Shown here: positions 41,827-50,568 of the stretch, one piece after another
Layout: every line of letters begins with the position of its first letter
Position numbering within the stretch: position 1 is the first letter of the stretch
Source: Mycolicibacterium baixiangningiae
Lineage (GTDB): Bacteria; Actinomycetota; Actinomycetes; Mycobacteriales; Mycobacteriaceae
Assembly (NCBI RefSeq): GCF_016313185.1
Contig: NZ_CP066218.1
Coordinates: 4,774,001-4,838,000 of the forward strand
Length of the DNA: 64,000 nucleotides
Reading direction: 5' to 3'
Made by a program: the position numbers and the translations under genes
The notes under the pieces: generated by a model
Databases searched by the model: none
Seen by the model: the letters and a program-made list of their open reading frames with translations, nothing else
What the model was told of the DNA's origin: nothing

Positions 41827-42984
41827 CTAGAAGATCTCGCGGTACAGGGCGACGATCTGGTCGTGCGTCGGGATCCGCGGGTTGTTGGCCGGCGACCCGG
41901 ATGCCAATGCCTGGTCGGCCATCGTGTCCAACCGTTCCTCCCACTGCGCCTGGTCGATCCCGTAGGAATGCGGCGTCGGCACCTCCACGTCGGCGCACAG
42001 CCGCGTCAGCTCGACCACCAGCGCGTCGGCCGCCTCGCGACCGGCGGTGGACTCGTCGACCAGCCCCATCGCCTTGGCACAGTCGGCGTACCTGTCGACC
42101 GCCGAGTCGATGGAGAACCTGGTGACCGCCGGCAGCAGCATGGCGTTCGACAGACCGTGGGCGATGTGGAAGTGCCCGCCGATCGGCCGGCTCATACCGT
42201 GCACCAGGGCCACGCTGGAGTTCGAGAACGCCATTCCCGCTTGGGTGGACGCCAGCATCATCGCTTCGCGGGCTTCCCGGTCGGCGCCGTCGGCGTACGC
42301 GCGGCGCAGGTGACGCGAGATCGCCTTCATGGCCGCCAATGCCAGCGCATCGGAGAATGGGCTGGCGCGCCGGCTCACATACGCCTCGATGGCGTGGGTG
42401 AGCGCGTCGACGCCCGTATCGGCGGTGAGCCGGGGAGGCATGGTCAGCGTCAGCTCGAAGTCGACCACGATCGCCAGCGGTAGGAACGACAATCCGGGGC
42501 ACAACATCTTCTCGTCGGTCTCGTCATCGGTGATGACCGTGAATTGCGTTGCGTCCGAGCCGCTTCCGGCAGTGGTGGGAACGGCGACAATCGGTAGCGC
42601 GGAGCCTGAGTAGCTGCCGGGTGCCTTGTACTCTGCGATGGACCCGCCGTTGGCCGACAGGACCGCCAACGCCTTGGCGGTGTCCATCGGGCTGCCGCCG
42701 CCGAAGCCGACGACTCCGTCGGCGTCGTGCCGCCGTACGAGTTCGAGGCCGTCGATCAGGGAGGCCGCGGTCGGATCGGGCACGGTACCGGAGAAGACGG
42801 CGGTATCGGCCCCGCCGGCCTGCAGGATTTTGACGAGCCGTTCGGCCTGCCCCGTCTCGTCGAGGTACCGGTCGGTGACCAGCACCGGTCTGCGGATACC
42901 GAGTTGAGCGACCACCGATCCGAGCTCGTCGATCGCCCCGGCGCCGATCCTGGCCAGGCGTGGAAGTGCGATGTCGGCGACCAT
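41827..42984 (-). CDS. Iron-containing alcohol dehydrogenase
   Basis: A 385-residue group III (Fe-dependent) dehydrogenase. The NAD-binding GFGGGSPMDTAKALA, VPTTAGSGSDAT, and metal-ligand His residues in DALTHAIEAYVS and HGMSRPIGGHFHIAHGLSNA are present. Some members in actinobacteria are nicotinoproteins that rely on mycofactocin; whether this one does is not shown. Substrate alcohol unknown. ATG 42984. Confidence 0.92.
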   Translation of the reverse strand: MVADIALPRLARIGAGAIDELGSVVAQLGIRRPVLVTDRYLDETGQAERLVKILQAGGADTAVFSGTVPDPTAASLIDGLELVRRHDADGVVGFGGGSPMDTAKALAVLSANGGSIAEYKAPGSYSGSALPIVAVPTTAGSGSDATQFTVITDDETDEKMLCPGLSFLPLAIVVDFELTLTMPPRLTADTGVDALTHAIEAYVSRRASPFSDALALAAMKAISRHLRRAYADGADREAREAMMLASTQAGMAFSNSSVALVHGMSRPIGGHFHIAHGLSNAMLLPAVTRFSIDSAVDRYADCAKAMGLVDESTAGREAADALVVELTRLCADVEVPTPHSYGIDQAQWEERLDTMADQALASGSPANNPRIPTHDQIVALYREIF

Positions 42985-43057
42985 TGGTTCGTCCTCACGT
43001 GTCCGGCGATAAGGCTCGATGCCTCGAGAACCAGCGTCGCGCTGATCGGCGCACCAG

Positions 43058-43831
43058 TCAACGGCCGATGGCGCTCGACCCGTGCCGGCCCGCGCCCGCG
43101 GCGAATCGGCCCGCACCTTCGAGCGCCTCGTGTTTGACCCGCGAGATGCTCGCGAACTCGCTGTCGATCGCCTCGGCTTCCGGCAGGCCCCACTGGCCCA
43201 GCGCCGAGAGCCGGTCGGCCCGCATGCACTGCTGCGGGAAGCGGGCGAGGTCCGCGGCCAGCTCCTCCGCACGTTGGCGCGCCTGCCCTTTGGGCACCAC
43301 CCGGTTCGCCAGGCCGATGGCGTATGCCTCGGTGGCGTCGACGGCGCGGCCGGTGAGGATCAGGTCCATCGCCCGGCTCTGCCCGATCAACCGCGGCAGC
43401 CGCACGGTGCCGCCGTCGATCAGCGGAACCCCCCAGCGCCGGCAGAACACCCCGAGCACGGCGTCCTCCTCGACCACGCGAAGATCGCACCACAGCGCCA
43501 GCTCGAGCCCCCCGGCCACGGCGTAGCCGCTGATCGCGGCGATCACCGGTTTGGACAGCACCATCCGGGTCGGGCCCATCGGCCCCGGTCCGCTGCGGTG
43601 CACCGCGTTGGCGTCGGGGGTGCCGAAGGCTTTGAGATCAGCTCCCGCACAGAAGTTTTCGTGGTCACCCCAGAGAACGGCGACGGACGCCGAGTCGTCG
43701 CGGTCGAACTCGTCGAAGGCCTGGTACAGCGCCTCGGCCGTCGGCCGGTTCACCGCGTTGCGGGCCTCGGGCCGGTCGATGATCACGGTGGTCACCGCCC
43801 CGCTGCGCTCCACGCGGACCGGTTCTGTCAT
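43058..43831 (-). CDS. echA5: Enoyl-CoA hydratase/isomerase family (EchA5 position)
   Basis: A 257-residue crotonase-fold protein. Oxyanion-hole segments: ENFCAGADLKAFG and SGYAVAGGLELALWCDL. ATG 43831 overlaps the paaX-like stop (ATGA). Gene order echA5 - paaX-like - echA4 - fadE8 matches Rv0675-Rv0672, which gives the symbol. Acts on an acyl-CoA in beta-oxidation; chain type unknown. Confidence 0.85.
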   Translation of the reverse strand: MTEPVRVERSGAVTTVIIDRPEARNAVNRPTAEALYQAFDEFDRDDSASVAVLWGDHENFCAGADLKAFGTPDANAVHRSGPGPMGPTRMVLSKPVIAAISGYAVAGGLELALWCDLRVVEEDAVLGVFCRRWGVPLIDGGTVRLPRLIGQSRAMDLILTGRAVDATEAYAIGLANRVVPKGQARQRAEELAADLARFPQQCMRADRLSALGQWGLPEAEAIDSEFASISRVKHEALEGAGRFAAGAGRHGSSAIGR

Positions 43832-44544
43832 GTCGCCTCCATGAGTCGGGTGTCGCGCCGCTCGACGAGTTCGGCGGCGAAAGCGGTGTAGGCCGTGCGG
43901 AGTTCGTCGCCGGGCCAGCCGTCGGGCAGCAGTTCGTCGGGCAGCACGGGGTCGGTGAGCAGATGCCGGACGATGGCCGCAGCGGTCACGAAGCGGGTCG
44001 GGATGTCGCGGGCCGCGGCGATGTCGTCGAGGAGTCGACGGCCACTGCCGGCCCAGCCCGACAGGTCCCAGAGGCGGGCGGCCAGGCCTGCGGCGTCGTC
44101 GTCGCGGGCGTGCAGTACCCGCACCCGGTCGGTGACGTCACCGGGCAGTGCGGTGTCGAGGTTGTCCGGCCGCAGCCACACGCCTTCGCGGAGCTCTCCG
44201 AATCGGTTGTCCTGCAGGGTGTTCCGCAATGCGGCGCGGGTGCGGGCGTCGGTGCCGACGCTGGTGACCACCAGGGTGGTCCAGGTGCCGTTCCACGGGT
44301 GGGCGCGCGGGTTGATGGCGTCGTCCTGGCGGCGCTGCCTGGCCAGCAGCCGGTCCGACAGCCGGTAGCCGTCCGCGGAGCGCACCAGGTCGCCCGCGCT
44401 GACCATGCGCGTGAGCGCCACCCGCACGGTTGGTTCGCGGATGTCGAAATCGGAGGTGAGCGTGATCAATTCGCCGGCGGTGGCCCAGGCCGGATGCGCC
44501 CCGAGTAGTACCGAGAGCACCACCGAACGCGCCGTCAACCGCAC
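43828..44544 (-). CDS. PaaX-like transcriptional regulator
   Basis: About 238 residues from GTG 44544. The N-terminal winged helix reads VRLTARSVVLSVLLGAHPAW ... REPTVRVALTRMVSAGDLVR, followed by the PaaX-type central domain (WTTLVVTSVG). PaaX relatives sense CoA thioesters and repress catabolic operons, so it probably regulates the echA/fadE genes around it. Start is two bases after the echA4 stop. Same position as Rv0674. Confidence 0.85.
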   Translation of the reverse strand: MRLTARSVVLSVLLGAHPAWATAGELITLTSDFDIREPTVRVALTRMVSAGDLVRSADGYRLSDRLLARQRRQDDAINPRAHPWNGTWTTLVVTSVGTDARTRAALRNTLQDNRFGELREGVWLRPDNLDTALPGDVTDRVRVLHARDDDAAGLAARLWDLSGWAGSGRRLLDDIAAARDIPTRFVTAAAIVRHLLTDPVLPDELLPDGWPGDELRTAYTAFAAELVERRDTRLMEAT

Positions 44545-44546
44545 GG

Positions 44547-45485
44547 CTACACCCCGGACGCTCGTCGGCCGTGGTCGCCGAACGGTTCGTCGCGCTGCCG
44601 GACGGCCTCGCGGAAGCCGTGCTCTCGCGACTGCGCGACGAACGCGTGGCCCTCCGGTGTGTGCCGAGCGATACCGTCGAACACCGTGCTGACCATCCGG
44701 CTGGTGGCCACGCCCTGCTGAAGGAGAGCCGAATTCATCGCGAGCTTGACCATGATCAGCTGGTTGACCGGTACGGCGGCGATGCGCTCGACGAGGCGTT
44801 CGGTGCGCTCGTCGAGGTCTTCGGGTTCGGGCGCATCGACGGCCAGCCCCCATTCGGCGGCCTGCGTGCCGGTGAGGCAATCCCCGGTCAGCAGAAGGCG
44901 TTTGGCGCGCTGGTCACCGAGGCGGTGGGCCCACATCCCGGCGGCGGGCACACCCCAGACGCGGGTGGGCGGGTAGCCGATCTTGGCGTCCGCGGCGGCG
45001 ATCACCTGGTCGGCGTGCAGCGCGATGTCGGTGCCGCCGGCCACGCAGTAGCCGTGGATCTTCACCACCGTCGGCTTGTCGCAGTGCAGCAGGCTGGAGA
45101 AGCCGCGCACGAATCGGCTCATCATCTGGTAGTCGATCATCGGATCCCACGGCTGATCCGGCAGGTGGTTGACGGCCTGGGTCTTTCCCGCCAGCACGGT
45201 GTCGCGGTACGGGCTGCCGCCCCCGGGCGACGACGATCCCTCGGCGTAAGCGGAGAGGTCGAAGCCGGCGCAGAACCCTTCACCACGGCCGGACACCAGG
45301 ATCACGTGGACGCTCGGGTCGAGGTCGGCCCGTTCGACCAGTGCGGACAATTCGAGCGGGGTGTCGGCGACGATCGCGTTGCCCTTCTCGGGCCGGTTGA
45401 AAGTGATGCGGGCCACCCGGCCGGTGACCTCGTAGGTCATGGTCTTGAGGTTGTCGAAGTCGACGGGCCTGATCGCGTGAGTCAC
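44547..45485 (-). CDS. echA4: Enoyl-CoA hydratase family (EchA4 position)
   Basis: A 312-residue crotonase-fold protein, longer than usual because of an insertion after the first oxyanion segment. GRGEGFCAGFDLSAYAEG and IHGYCVAGGTDIALHADQVI form the oxyanion hole. Precedes the paaX-like gene by two bases; fadE8 lies upstream beyond a large palindrome. Same order as in M. tuberculosis. Confidence 0.85.
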   Translation of the reverse strand: MTHAIRPVDFDNLKTMTYEVTGRVARITFNRPEKGNAIVADTPLELSALVERADLDPSVHVILVSGRGEGFCAGFDLSAYAEGSSSPGGGSPYRDTVLAGKTQAVNHLPDQPWDPMIDYQMMSRFVRGFSSLLHCDKPTVVKIHGYCVAGGTDIALHADQVIAAADAKIGYPPTRVWGVPAAGMWAHRLGDQRAKRLLLTGDCLTGTQAAEWGLAVDAPEPEDLDERTERLVERIAAVPVNQLIMVKLAMNSALLQQGVATSRMVSTVFDGIARHTPEGHAFVAQSREHGFREAVRQRDEPFGDHGRRASGV

Positions 45486-45503
45486 GCCGTCACCCTATTG
45501 CGC

Positions 45504-45560
45504 CGAAACAGCATTCCCGGCTGCGAAGCGCGCGTCTTGACAGCCGGGAATGCTGTTTCG
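45504..45560. repeat. Perfect 20-bp inverted repeat between fadE8 and echA4
   Basis: The 20-base arms 45504-45523 and 45541-45560 are exactly complementary around a 17-base loop. They fill the gap between the fadE8 stop and echA4 start. The resulting RNA stem would be far stronger than needed for a leader; it may be an intra-operon attenuator, a stability element or a mobile palindrome. Confidence 0.9.
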
Positions 45561-45579
45561 CGGGAAGCGGCCGAGGAAG

Positions 45580-47208
45580 TCACCCCTTCACCAGCGCGCG
45601 CTCGAGGATCGGCGCGAGGTCGAGGCCGACGGGCAGCGTGCCGAACGCCCCGCCCCACTGACCGCCCAGGCGGGTGGCCAGAAACGCCTCGGCCACAGCG
45701 GGGTGTCCGTGACGTACGAGCAGCGCGCCCTGCAGGGCCAGGCAGATGTCCTCGGCCACCTTGCGGGCGCGGTATTGCACGGTCTCGAGGTCGCCGAGGG
45801 CAGGCTTCAAAGCCTCGACGTGCGCGTCGAGCCGGGCGTCCTGCCCGGCCGCCTGCGCGAGCTCGTCGAACAGCACCTCGACACTCTCCGGCCGAGTTAC
45901 CATGGCGCGCAACGTGTCCAGTGCGCTGACGTTGCCCGAACCCTCCCAGATGCCCATCAGCGGAGCCTCGCGGTAGAGCCGCGGCATCCCGGACTCCTCG
46001 ACGTAGCCGTTGCCGCCCAGGCATTCCATCGCCTCGGCCGCGTGCGGGGTGGCGCGTTTGCACACCCAGTACTTCGCGGCGGCCAGCCCGATGCGACGCA
46101 GCAGGGCTTCGCGGCCGTCGCCGCGCACGGCGCGGTCGGTGGCACCGGCCATCCGCATCGCGACCATGGTGGCGGCCTCGGCCTCGACGGCCAGGTCGGC
46201 GAGCACGTTGCGCATCAGGGGTTGGTCGATCAGGTACTCGCCGAACGCCTTGCGGTGCTGCGCGTGGTGGATCGCGCGGGTGAGGCCACTGCGCATGCTG
46301 GTCGCACTGCCCAGCGTGCAGTCCAGCCGGGTGAGGTTGACCATCTCGATGATGGTCGGCACGCCGCGGCCCTCTTCGCCGACCAGCCAGGCGGTGGCGC
46401 CGTCGTATTCGACCTCACTGGAGGCGTTGGCGTGGTTGCCGAGCTTGTCTTTGAGCCGTTGCAGGAACATGCGATTGCGGGTGCCATCAGGCAGGACACG
46501 GGGCAGAAAGAAGCACGACAACCCGTTGGGGGCCTGCGCGAGCACGAGGAACACGTCGCACATCGGCGCCGATGTGAACCACTTGTGGCCGGTCAGCGAG
46601 TAGGTGCCGTCGCCGTTGGGGGTGGCCTGGGTGGTGCCGGCGCGCACGTCGGAGCCGCCCTGCTTCTCGGTCATCGACATACCCGCGGTGATGCCGGCCT
46701 TCGTGCTCGGCACCTCGAGATCGGGGTCGTACACCCGGCTGGCCAGCAGGGGTTCGTAGACGGCGGCCAGTTCGGCGTTGAAGCGCAGTGCCGGCACGAC
46801 GGCGTAGGTCATCGAGATCGGGCAGACGTGGCCGGGCTCCGGTGTCCACACCGACATCTTGGCCGCGCGCACGACGTGCGCCCCGGTGCGGTCGTCGGCC
46901 CACGGCGCGGCGTGCAGGCCGTGGCCGACCGCGGTGCGCATCAGCTCGTGGTAGGCGGGGTCGTACTCGACCTCGTCGACGCGGTGGCCGACGCGGTCGT
47001 GGGTGTGCAGGACGGGCCGGTTGCGGTCGGCCAGTTCACCCCACCGCTGCGCCTCCACGCTTCCCGACACAGCGCCCAGCTCGAAGACCTCGTCGATCCC
47101 CCACCCCCCGCCTTCGCGGGCCAGCGCCTCGGTGAGCACCGGCGAGGCCGCCGGATTGTGGTCCTCGAGCGGCGGGACCTGGTTGGTGACGACGTGCGTG
47201 TCTGGCAT
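45580..47208 (-). CDS. fadE8: AidB-like acyl-CoA dehydrogenase (FadE8 position)
   Basis: A 542-residue acyl-CoA dehydrogenase of the large AidB-like branch. Conserved segments include [37 protein letters not shown], and [22 protein letters not shown] holds the FAD contact region. ATG 47208. Placed upstream of echA4 as Rv0672 is in M. tuberculosis. The substrate is unknown; AidB proteins have also been linked to alkylation response. Confidence 0.88.
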   Translation of the reverse strand: MPDTHVVTNQVPPLEDHNPAASPVLTEALAREGGGWGIDEVFELGAVSGSVEAQRWGELADRNRPVLHTHDRVGHRVDEVEYDPAYHELMRTAVGHGLHAAPWADDRTGAHVVRAAKMSVWTPEPGHVCPISMTYAVVPALRFNAELAAVYEPLLASRVYDPDLEVPSTKAGITAGMSMTEKQGGSDVRAGTTQATPNGDGTYSLTGHKWFTSAPMCDVFLVLAQAPNGLSCFFLPRVLPDGTRNRMFLQRLKDKLGNHANASSEVEYDGATAWLVGEEGRGVPTIIEMVNLTRLDCTLGSATSMRSGLTRAIHHAQHRKAFGEYLIDQPLMRNVLADLAVEAEAATMVAMRMAGATDRAVRGDGREALLRRIGLAAAKYWVCKRATPHAAEAMECLGGNGYVEESGMPRLYREAPLMGIWEGSGNVSALDTLRAMVTRPESVEVLFDELAQAAGQDARLDAHVEALKPALGDLETVQYRARKVAEDICLALQGALLVRHGHPAVAEAFLATRLGGQWGGAFGTLPVGLDLAPILERALVKG

Positions 47209-47298
47209 ACCCGCAGTGTTACACCTACGACGACAACTGCACAAGAGCTGTAATGCCCCTTCCGCGAGCGCCCCGCCGAGCGCGCCCATACTGTGGCG

Positions 47299-47640
47299 AT
47301 GCGACCGAACACCGTGGCCCACGCCGCCGCCCTCGACCTCGAGCACGAACCCGTGCCGGCCGATCAGATCATCGCCGGCGCACCGACCACGGCGCTGCGA
47401 ACGCTCACCGAGATCCGCGGTGTCGAGGTCGGCGTGTGGGAGATGAGCACCGGCGGTATGCGCGACGTCGAGGCCGACGAGGTTTTCGTCGTGCTGAGCG
47501 GGTCAGCGCGGGTCGAGTTCGCCGACGGCAGCCCCGCGCTGGACGTGGGCCGCGGCGATGTCGTCCACCTCGCCGCGGGAACCGAGACGGTGTGGACCGT
47601 CACCGAAACCCTGCGCAAGGTCTACCTCACCGCCGGCTGA
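47299..47640 (+). CDS. Small cupin-fold protein
   Basis: A 113-residue single-domain cupin. VGVWEMSTGGMRDVEADEVFVVLSG and VGRGDVVHLAAGTETVWTV match the two cupin motifs, but the usual metal His residues are largely replaced, so it may not be metal-dependent. ATG 47299 (GTG 47293 alternative). Its last 138 bases are antisense to the PAP2 gene. Function unknown. Confidence 0.75.
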   Translation: MRPNTVAHAAALDLEHEPVPADQIIAGAPTTALRTLTEIRGVEVGVWEMSTGGMRDVEADEVFVVLSGSARVEFADGSPALDVGRGDVVHLAAGTETVWTVTETLRKVYLTAG

Positions 47641-48687
47641 CGCCCGGGCCCGTCGCCGTGCCTCGTAGCGGTTCAGCGCGAAGACCGCGGCCGCGGCGAG
47701 CGCCCAACCCAGCAGGATGTCGACGACGTAGTGCTCGGCGGTGTACACCAGCGTGAAGGCCATCACCAGCGGGTAGGCGACCAGCACCGGCCGCCAGCCG
47801 CGGTGCACCCGGTGCCACAGGAACGCGGCGATGGCCGCCGACATCCCGGCGTGCAGCGACGGGATGGCCGCCACCAGGTTGACACTCGCCTGCCCCTGGT
47901 CGATCAGCGCACTGGCGGAGTGCAGGTTCAACTTGCCCCACCCGCGCCCGACGATGCGCTCCACCCACTGGTTCGCACCGTCCTCGCTGAACTGCATCGA
48001 GCCCAGCACGCCGCCGTCGGGCACCCCGCGGGCGGACCGGAACATGCACCGTGGCCCGGACGGACCGTCGTGGACGTCGCCGGCGGTGCAGCGCGCCGCG
48101 GCCCACGGCGGCGCGGCGGGGAACAGCGCGTAGACGATCAGGGCCGCGACGTTGAGGCCGACGAACAGCCGCACGAACGCCTTCCACTCCTCGCGGTTGC
48201 GCAGCCACAGCACGCCGGCGATCACGTAGGGCAGGACGAAGAACGACATGTAGACGGTGCTGATGCCGATCTCCCACCACGGCGGCGACGACTGCTTGAG
48301 CCGCTCCTGCAGCCATACGGTCGGCATGGTGCCGAAGAACAGCCACCGGTCGGCGTCGGCCTGCCAGTGCCACAGCGTGGGCCGGCCGATCAGCGTGGCC
48401 GCCCCCCGGCTCAGGTCGTAGGCCAGCAGCAGCAGCGCGAACGGCAACCAGTCGCGGATCACGAACAGCATCCGCCGGCCCCGCCCGATGCTGGCGGCCA
48501 CCAGCCCGGTGGCGATGTAGAGCAGCAGCAGTTCACGGTTGAACGCGAACCCGTCGGTGGCCGTGCGGTATATGACGACGAGCGCCCATATGGCGATCGC
48601 CGTCCACCGCGCGATCCGCAGCCAACGCTCCCGCGACGTGACGTCAGGTGGCGTCAGCGCAATCGACGATTGGTCAATTGCGGACAC
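47503..48687 (-). CDS. PAP2/inositol-phosphoryl transferase-like membrane protein
   Basis: A 394-residue integral membrane protein with about six to seven helices. IPSLHAGMSAAIAAFLWH and YTAEHYVVDILLGWAL are the conserved His-containing motifs of the AUR1-type PAP2_3 family, suggesting phospholipid or phosphatidylinositol headgroup transfer. After the last helix an Arg/Ala/Gly tail of about 45 residues is encoded antisense to the cupin gene; there is no earlier stop. Upstream on the same strand is endonuclease IV. Confidence 0.82.
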   Translation of the reverse strand: MSAIDQSSIALTPPDVTSRERWLRIARWTAIAIWALVVIYRTATDGFAFNRELLLLYIATGLVAASIGRGRRMLFVIRDWLPFALLLLAYDLSRGAATLIGRPTLWHWQADADRWLFFGTMPTVWLQERLKQSSPPWWEIGISTVYMSFFVLPYVIAGVLWLRNREEWKAFVRLFVGLNVAALIVYALFPAAPPWAAARCTAGDVHDGPSGPRCMFRSARGVPDGGVLGSMQFSEDGANQWVERIVGRGWGKLNLHSASALIDQGQASVNLVAAIPSLHAGMSAAIAAFLWHRVHRGWRPVLVAYPLVMAFTLVYTAEHYVVDILLGWALAAAAVFALNRYEARRRARASAGGEVDLAQGFGDGPHRLGSRGEVDDIAAAHVQRGAAVGELDPR

Positions 48688-48781
48688 ATCGGCCTTTCGA
48701 AGTCGGTTCTGGCCCGACTCAGCCTAGTTAACCGCTTCGCCACCCGCCGTTCGACGGGCATTCGCGATCGAAGTGTGACCC

Positions 48782-49531
48782 TCAGAGGTGCTCGCGCAGG
48801 AAGGCGATGTCGTCCTTGCGGCCGTCGTCCGACGTCTCGCAGATGACCGGCGCGTCGGCGGCCTGCACCACCGCGACGAGCAGTTGCGGGTCGATCTGGC
48901 CGTTGCCGAAGTTGGCGTGCCGGTCCGCCCCCGAACCGGCTGCGTCACGCGAGTCGTTGCAGTGCACGAGATCGATCCGGCCGGTGATGCGCTTGATCCG
49001 GGAGACGGCGTCGATCAGCGCTTCGCCGGCCGCCCACGCATGGCAGGTGTCGAGACAGAAACCGATCCCGTAGTCACCGATGTGGTCCCACAGCCGCCCG
49101 ATGGTGTCGAAGTAGCGCGCCATGGCGTGCTCACCGCCGGCGGTGTTCTCCAGGTACACCGGGACCTTGGTCTCGAGCCGATCGAGCGCCTTGACCCACC
49201 GCTCGAAGCCGGCCTCCATGTCTTTGTCGTCGGCGTGCCCGCCGTGGACGATCACGGCGGTGGCGCCCACCTCGGCGGCCGCGTCGCAGGTGTCCTGGAG
49301 GATCTTGCGCGACGGGATGCGCACCCGGTTGTTCGCCGAGACAACGTTGATCAGGTAGGGGGCGTGCACGTAGAGCGGGAGGCTCGACGCCTTCAGCGCG
49401 TCGGCGTCTTCGCGGGGCTTGGGCTTCTTCCAGCTCTGCGGGTCGCCGAGGAAGAACTGCACCACGTCGGCGCCGTCATCCTGCGCGGCGGCCAGGGGAT
49501 CGTCGTTGCGGACATGCGAACCGATGAGCAC
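48782..49531 (-). CDS. end: Endonuclease IV (apurinic/apyrimidinic)
   Basis: A 249-residue TIM-barrel AP endonuclease. [28 protein letters not shown] and [20 protein letters not shown] contain the metal-binding Glu, Asp and His residues of the Nfo family. It cleaves at abasic sites in base excision repair. Corresponds to Rv0670 (end), which in M. tuberculosis lies close to rpoC; here about 11 kb of extra genes intervene. Confidence 0.93.
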   Translation of the reverse strand: MLIGSHVRNDDPLAAAQDDGADVVQFFLGDPQSWKKPKPREDADALKASSLPLYVHAPYLINVVSANNRVRIPSRKILQDTCDAAAEVGATAVIVHGGHADDKDMEAGFERWVKALDRLETKVPVYLENTAGGEHAMARYFDTIGRLWDHIGDYGIGFCLDTCHAWAAGEALIDAVSRIKRITGRIDLVHCNDSRDAAGSGADRHANFGNGQIDPQLLVAVVQAADAPVICETSDDGRKDDIAFLREHL

Positions 49532-49672
49532 GCCGCCAGTCTAGTGAGGTGCACCGACACACCCGGTCGGGCGTGGAGAGGGCCCTGGACGATCTGTCCC
49601 CGTCACCGCGACCATTCCGACTGAGAGGACCGTAACGCCCGTTCCGGCGCCCAGCGGCCGGAAAGAGGAGTA

Positions 49673-49726
49673 ATGGCAAGAGCGCGCGGCAAGCGAGCGG
49701 GGACGGTGATCCAACGCGAAGCTTGA
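49673..49726 (+). CDS. Possible 17-residue small protein or leader peptide
   Basis: ATG 49673 is preceded by GGAAAGAGGAGT at ideal spacing and opens a 17-codon frame (MARARGKRAGTVIQREA) ending TGA 49726. The peptide is strongly basic. The ribosome binding site is better than that of most genes nearby, yet nothing downstream on the plus strand is obviously controlled by it. Could be a chance frame. Confidence 0.25.
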   Translation: MARARGKRAGTVIQREA

Positions 49727-49742
49727 CCTGCCGCGCCGGGCA

Positions 49743-50528
49743 TCACCGTCCGGTCGTGGGGGCGCCCGGCTTCTGCTCCCAGGCCTTGCTGCCCTTGCGG
49801 CCCAGCGACCACATCTGCACGCCACGCTCGACCTCGACCGCAGCGGCCCAGGACAGCCCGGAATCCAGTTCGATCGTCGCCGATTGTTTGATCCGACGCG
49901 CCAATTCGGGATCCGCGGCCGGCAGGCGGCACAGGCCGAGCGCGGTGTCGAGCAGCTCCTCGGCGGGCACGGCAGCCCAGGCGAAGCCACGCGCCACGGC
50001 GTCCTCGCCCGAGAGCGCTGCGCCGAAGATCGACATGGCAACGGCTTGCTGATATCCCATCGAGCGTCCGAGCATCCGTATGTGGCCGCCGCCCGGGTGG
50101 ATCTTGCGGGCGAGGAATCCGCTGTCCAGCACGACATCCGGCGTCACCAGCATGATGTCGGTCGCCATCGCCAGGTTGAGGCCTGCGCCGACCGCACCAC
50201 CTTTGACGAGCGAGATCGTCGGCACCGGCAGCGTTCCCACGCGAACGAAGGAGCCGTAGACGGCAGAGGTCCGCGCCACCGCTTCCGGCGAAGCGGGCGC
50301 CTCCGAGCTCGCCGCGAGGTCCCTGGTGTCCGCGCCACTGCAGAAGTAGTTGCCGGCCGAGTCCACGATCACCGCGCCGATCGACAAATCGGTCTCGACC
50401 CGCTGGCAGAACTCACCGATCTGTTCGGTCATCGACAGCGTGAGCGCGTTCTTGCGGGTCGGGTTGTTCAGTGTCAGCCGGGCAATTCCGTTGTCGACGC
50501 TGACATCTACGCGGGCCTCGTCACTCAT
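49743..50528 (-). CDS. Enoyl-CoA hydratase/isomerase family protein
   Basis: A 261-residue crotonase-fold protein. Oxyanion-hole segments: GNYFCSGADTRDLA and VKGGAVGAGLNLAMATDIML. ATG 50528, 40 bases downstream of the acyl-CoA dehydrogenase pair on the same strand, so it probably hydrates the enoyl-CoA they make. Chain or steroid type unknown. Confidence 0.88.
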   Translation of the reverse strand: MSDEARVDVSVDNGIARLTLNNPTRKNALTLSMTEQIGEFCQRVETDLSIGAVIVDSAGNYFCSGADTRDLAASSEAPASPEAVARTSAVYGSFVRVGTLPVPTISLVKGGAVGAGLNLAMATDIMLVTPDVVLDSGFLARKIHPGGGHIRMLGRSMGYQQAVAMSIFGAALSGEDAVARGFAWAAVPAEELLDTALGLCRLPAADPELARRIKQSATIELDSGLSWAAAVEVERGVQMWSLGRKGSKAWEQKPGAPTTGR

Positions 50529-50568
50529 GGGCGGGAACTCCTTCTCGATCTGTGCCGACGAGCGTCGG

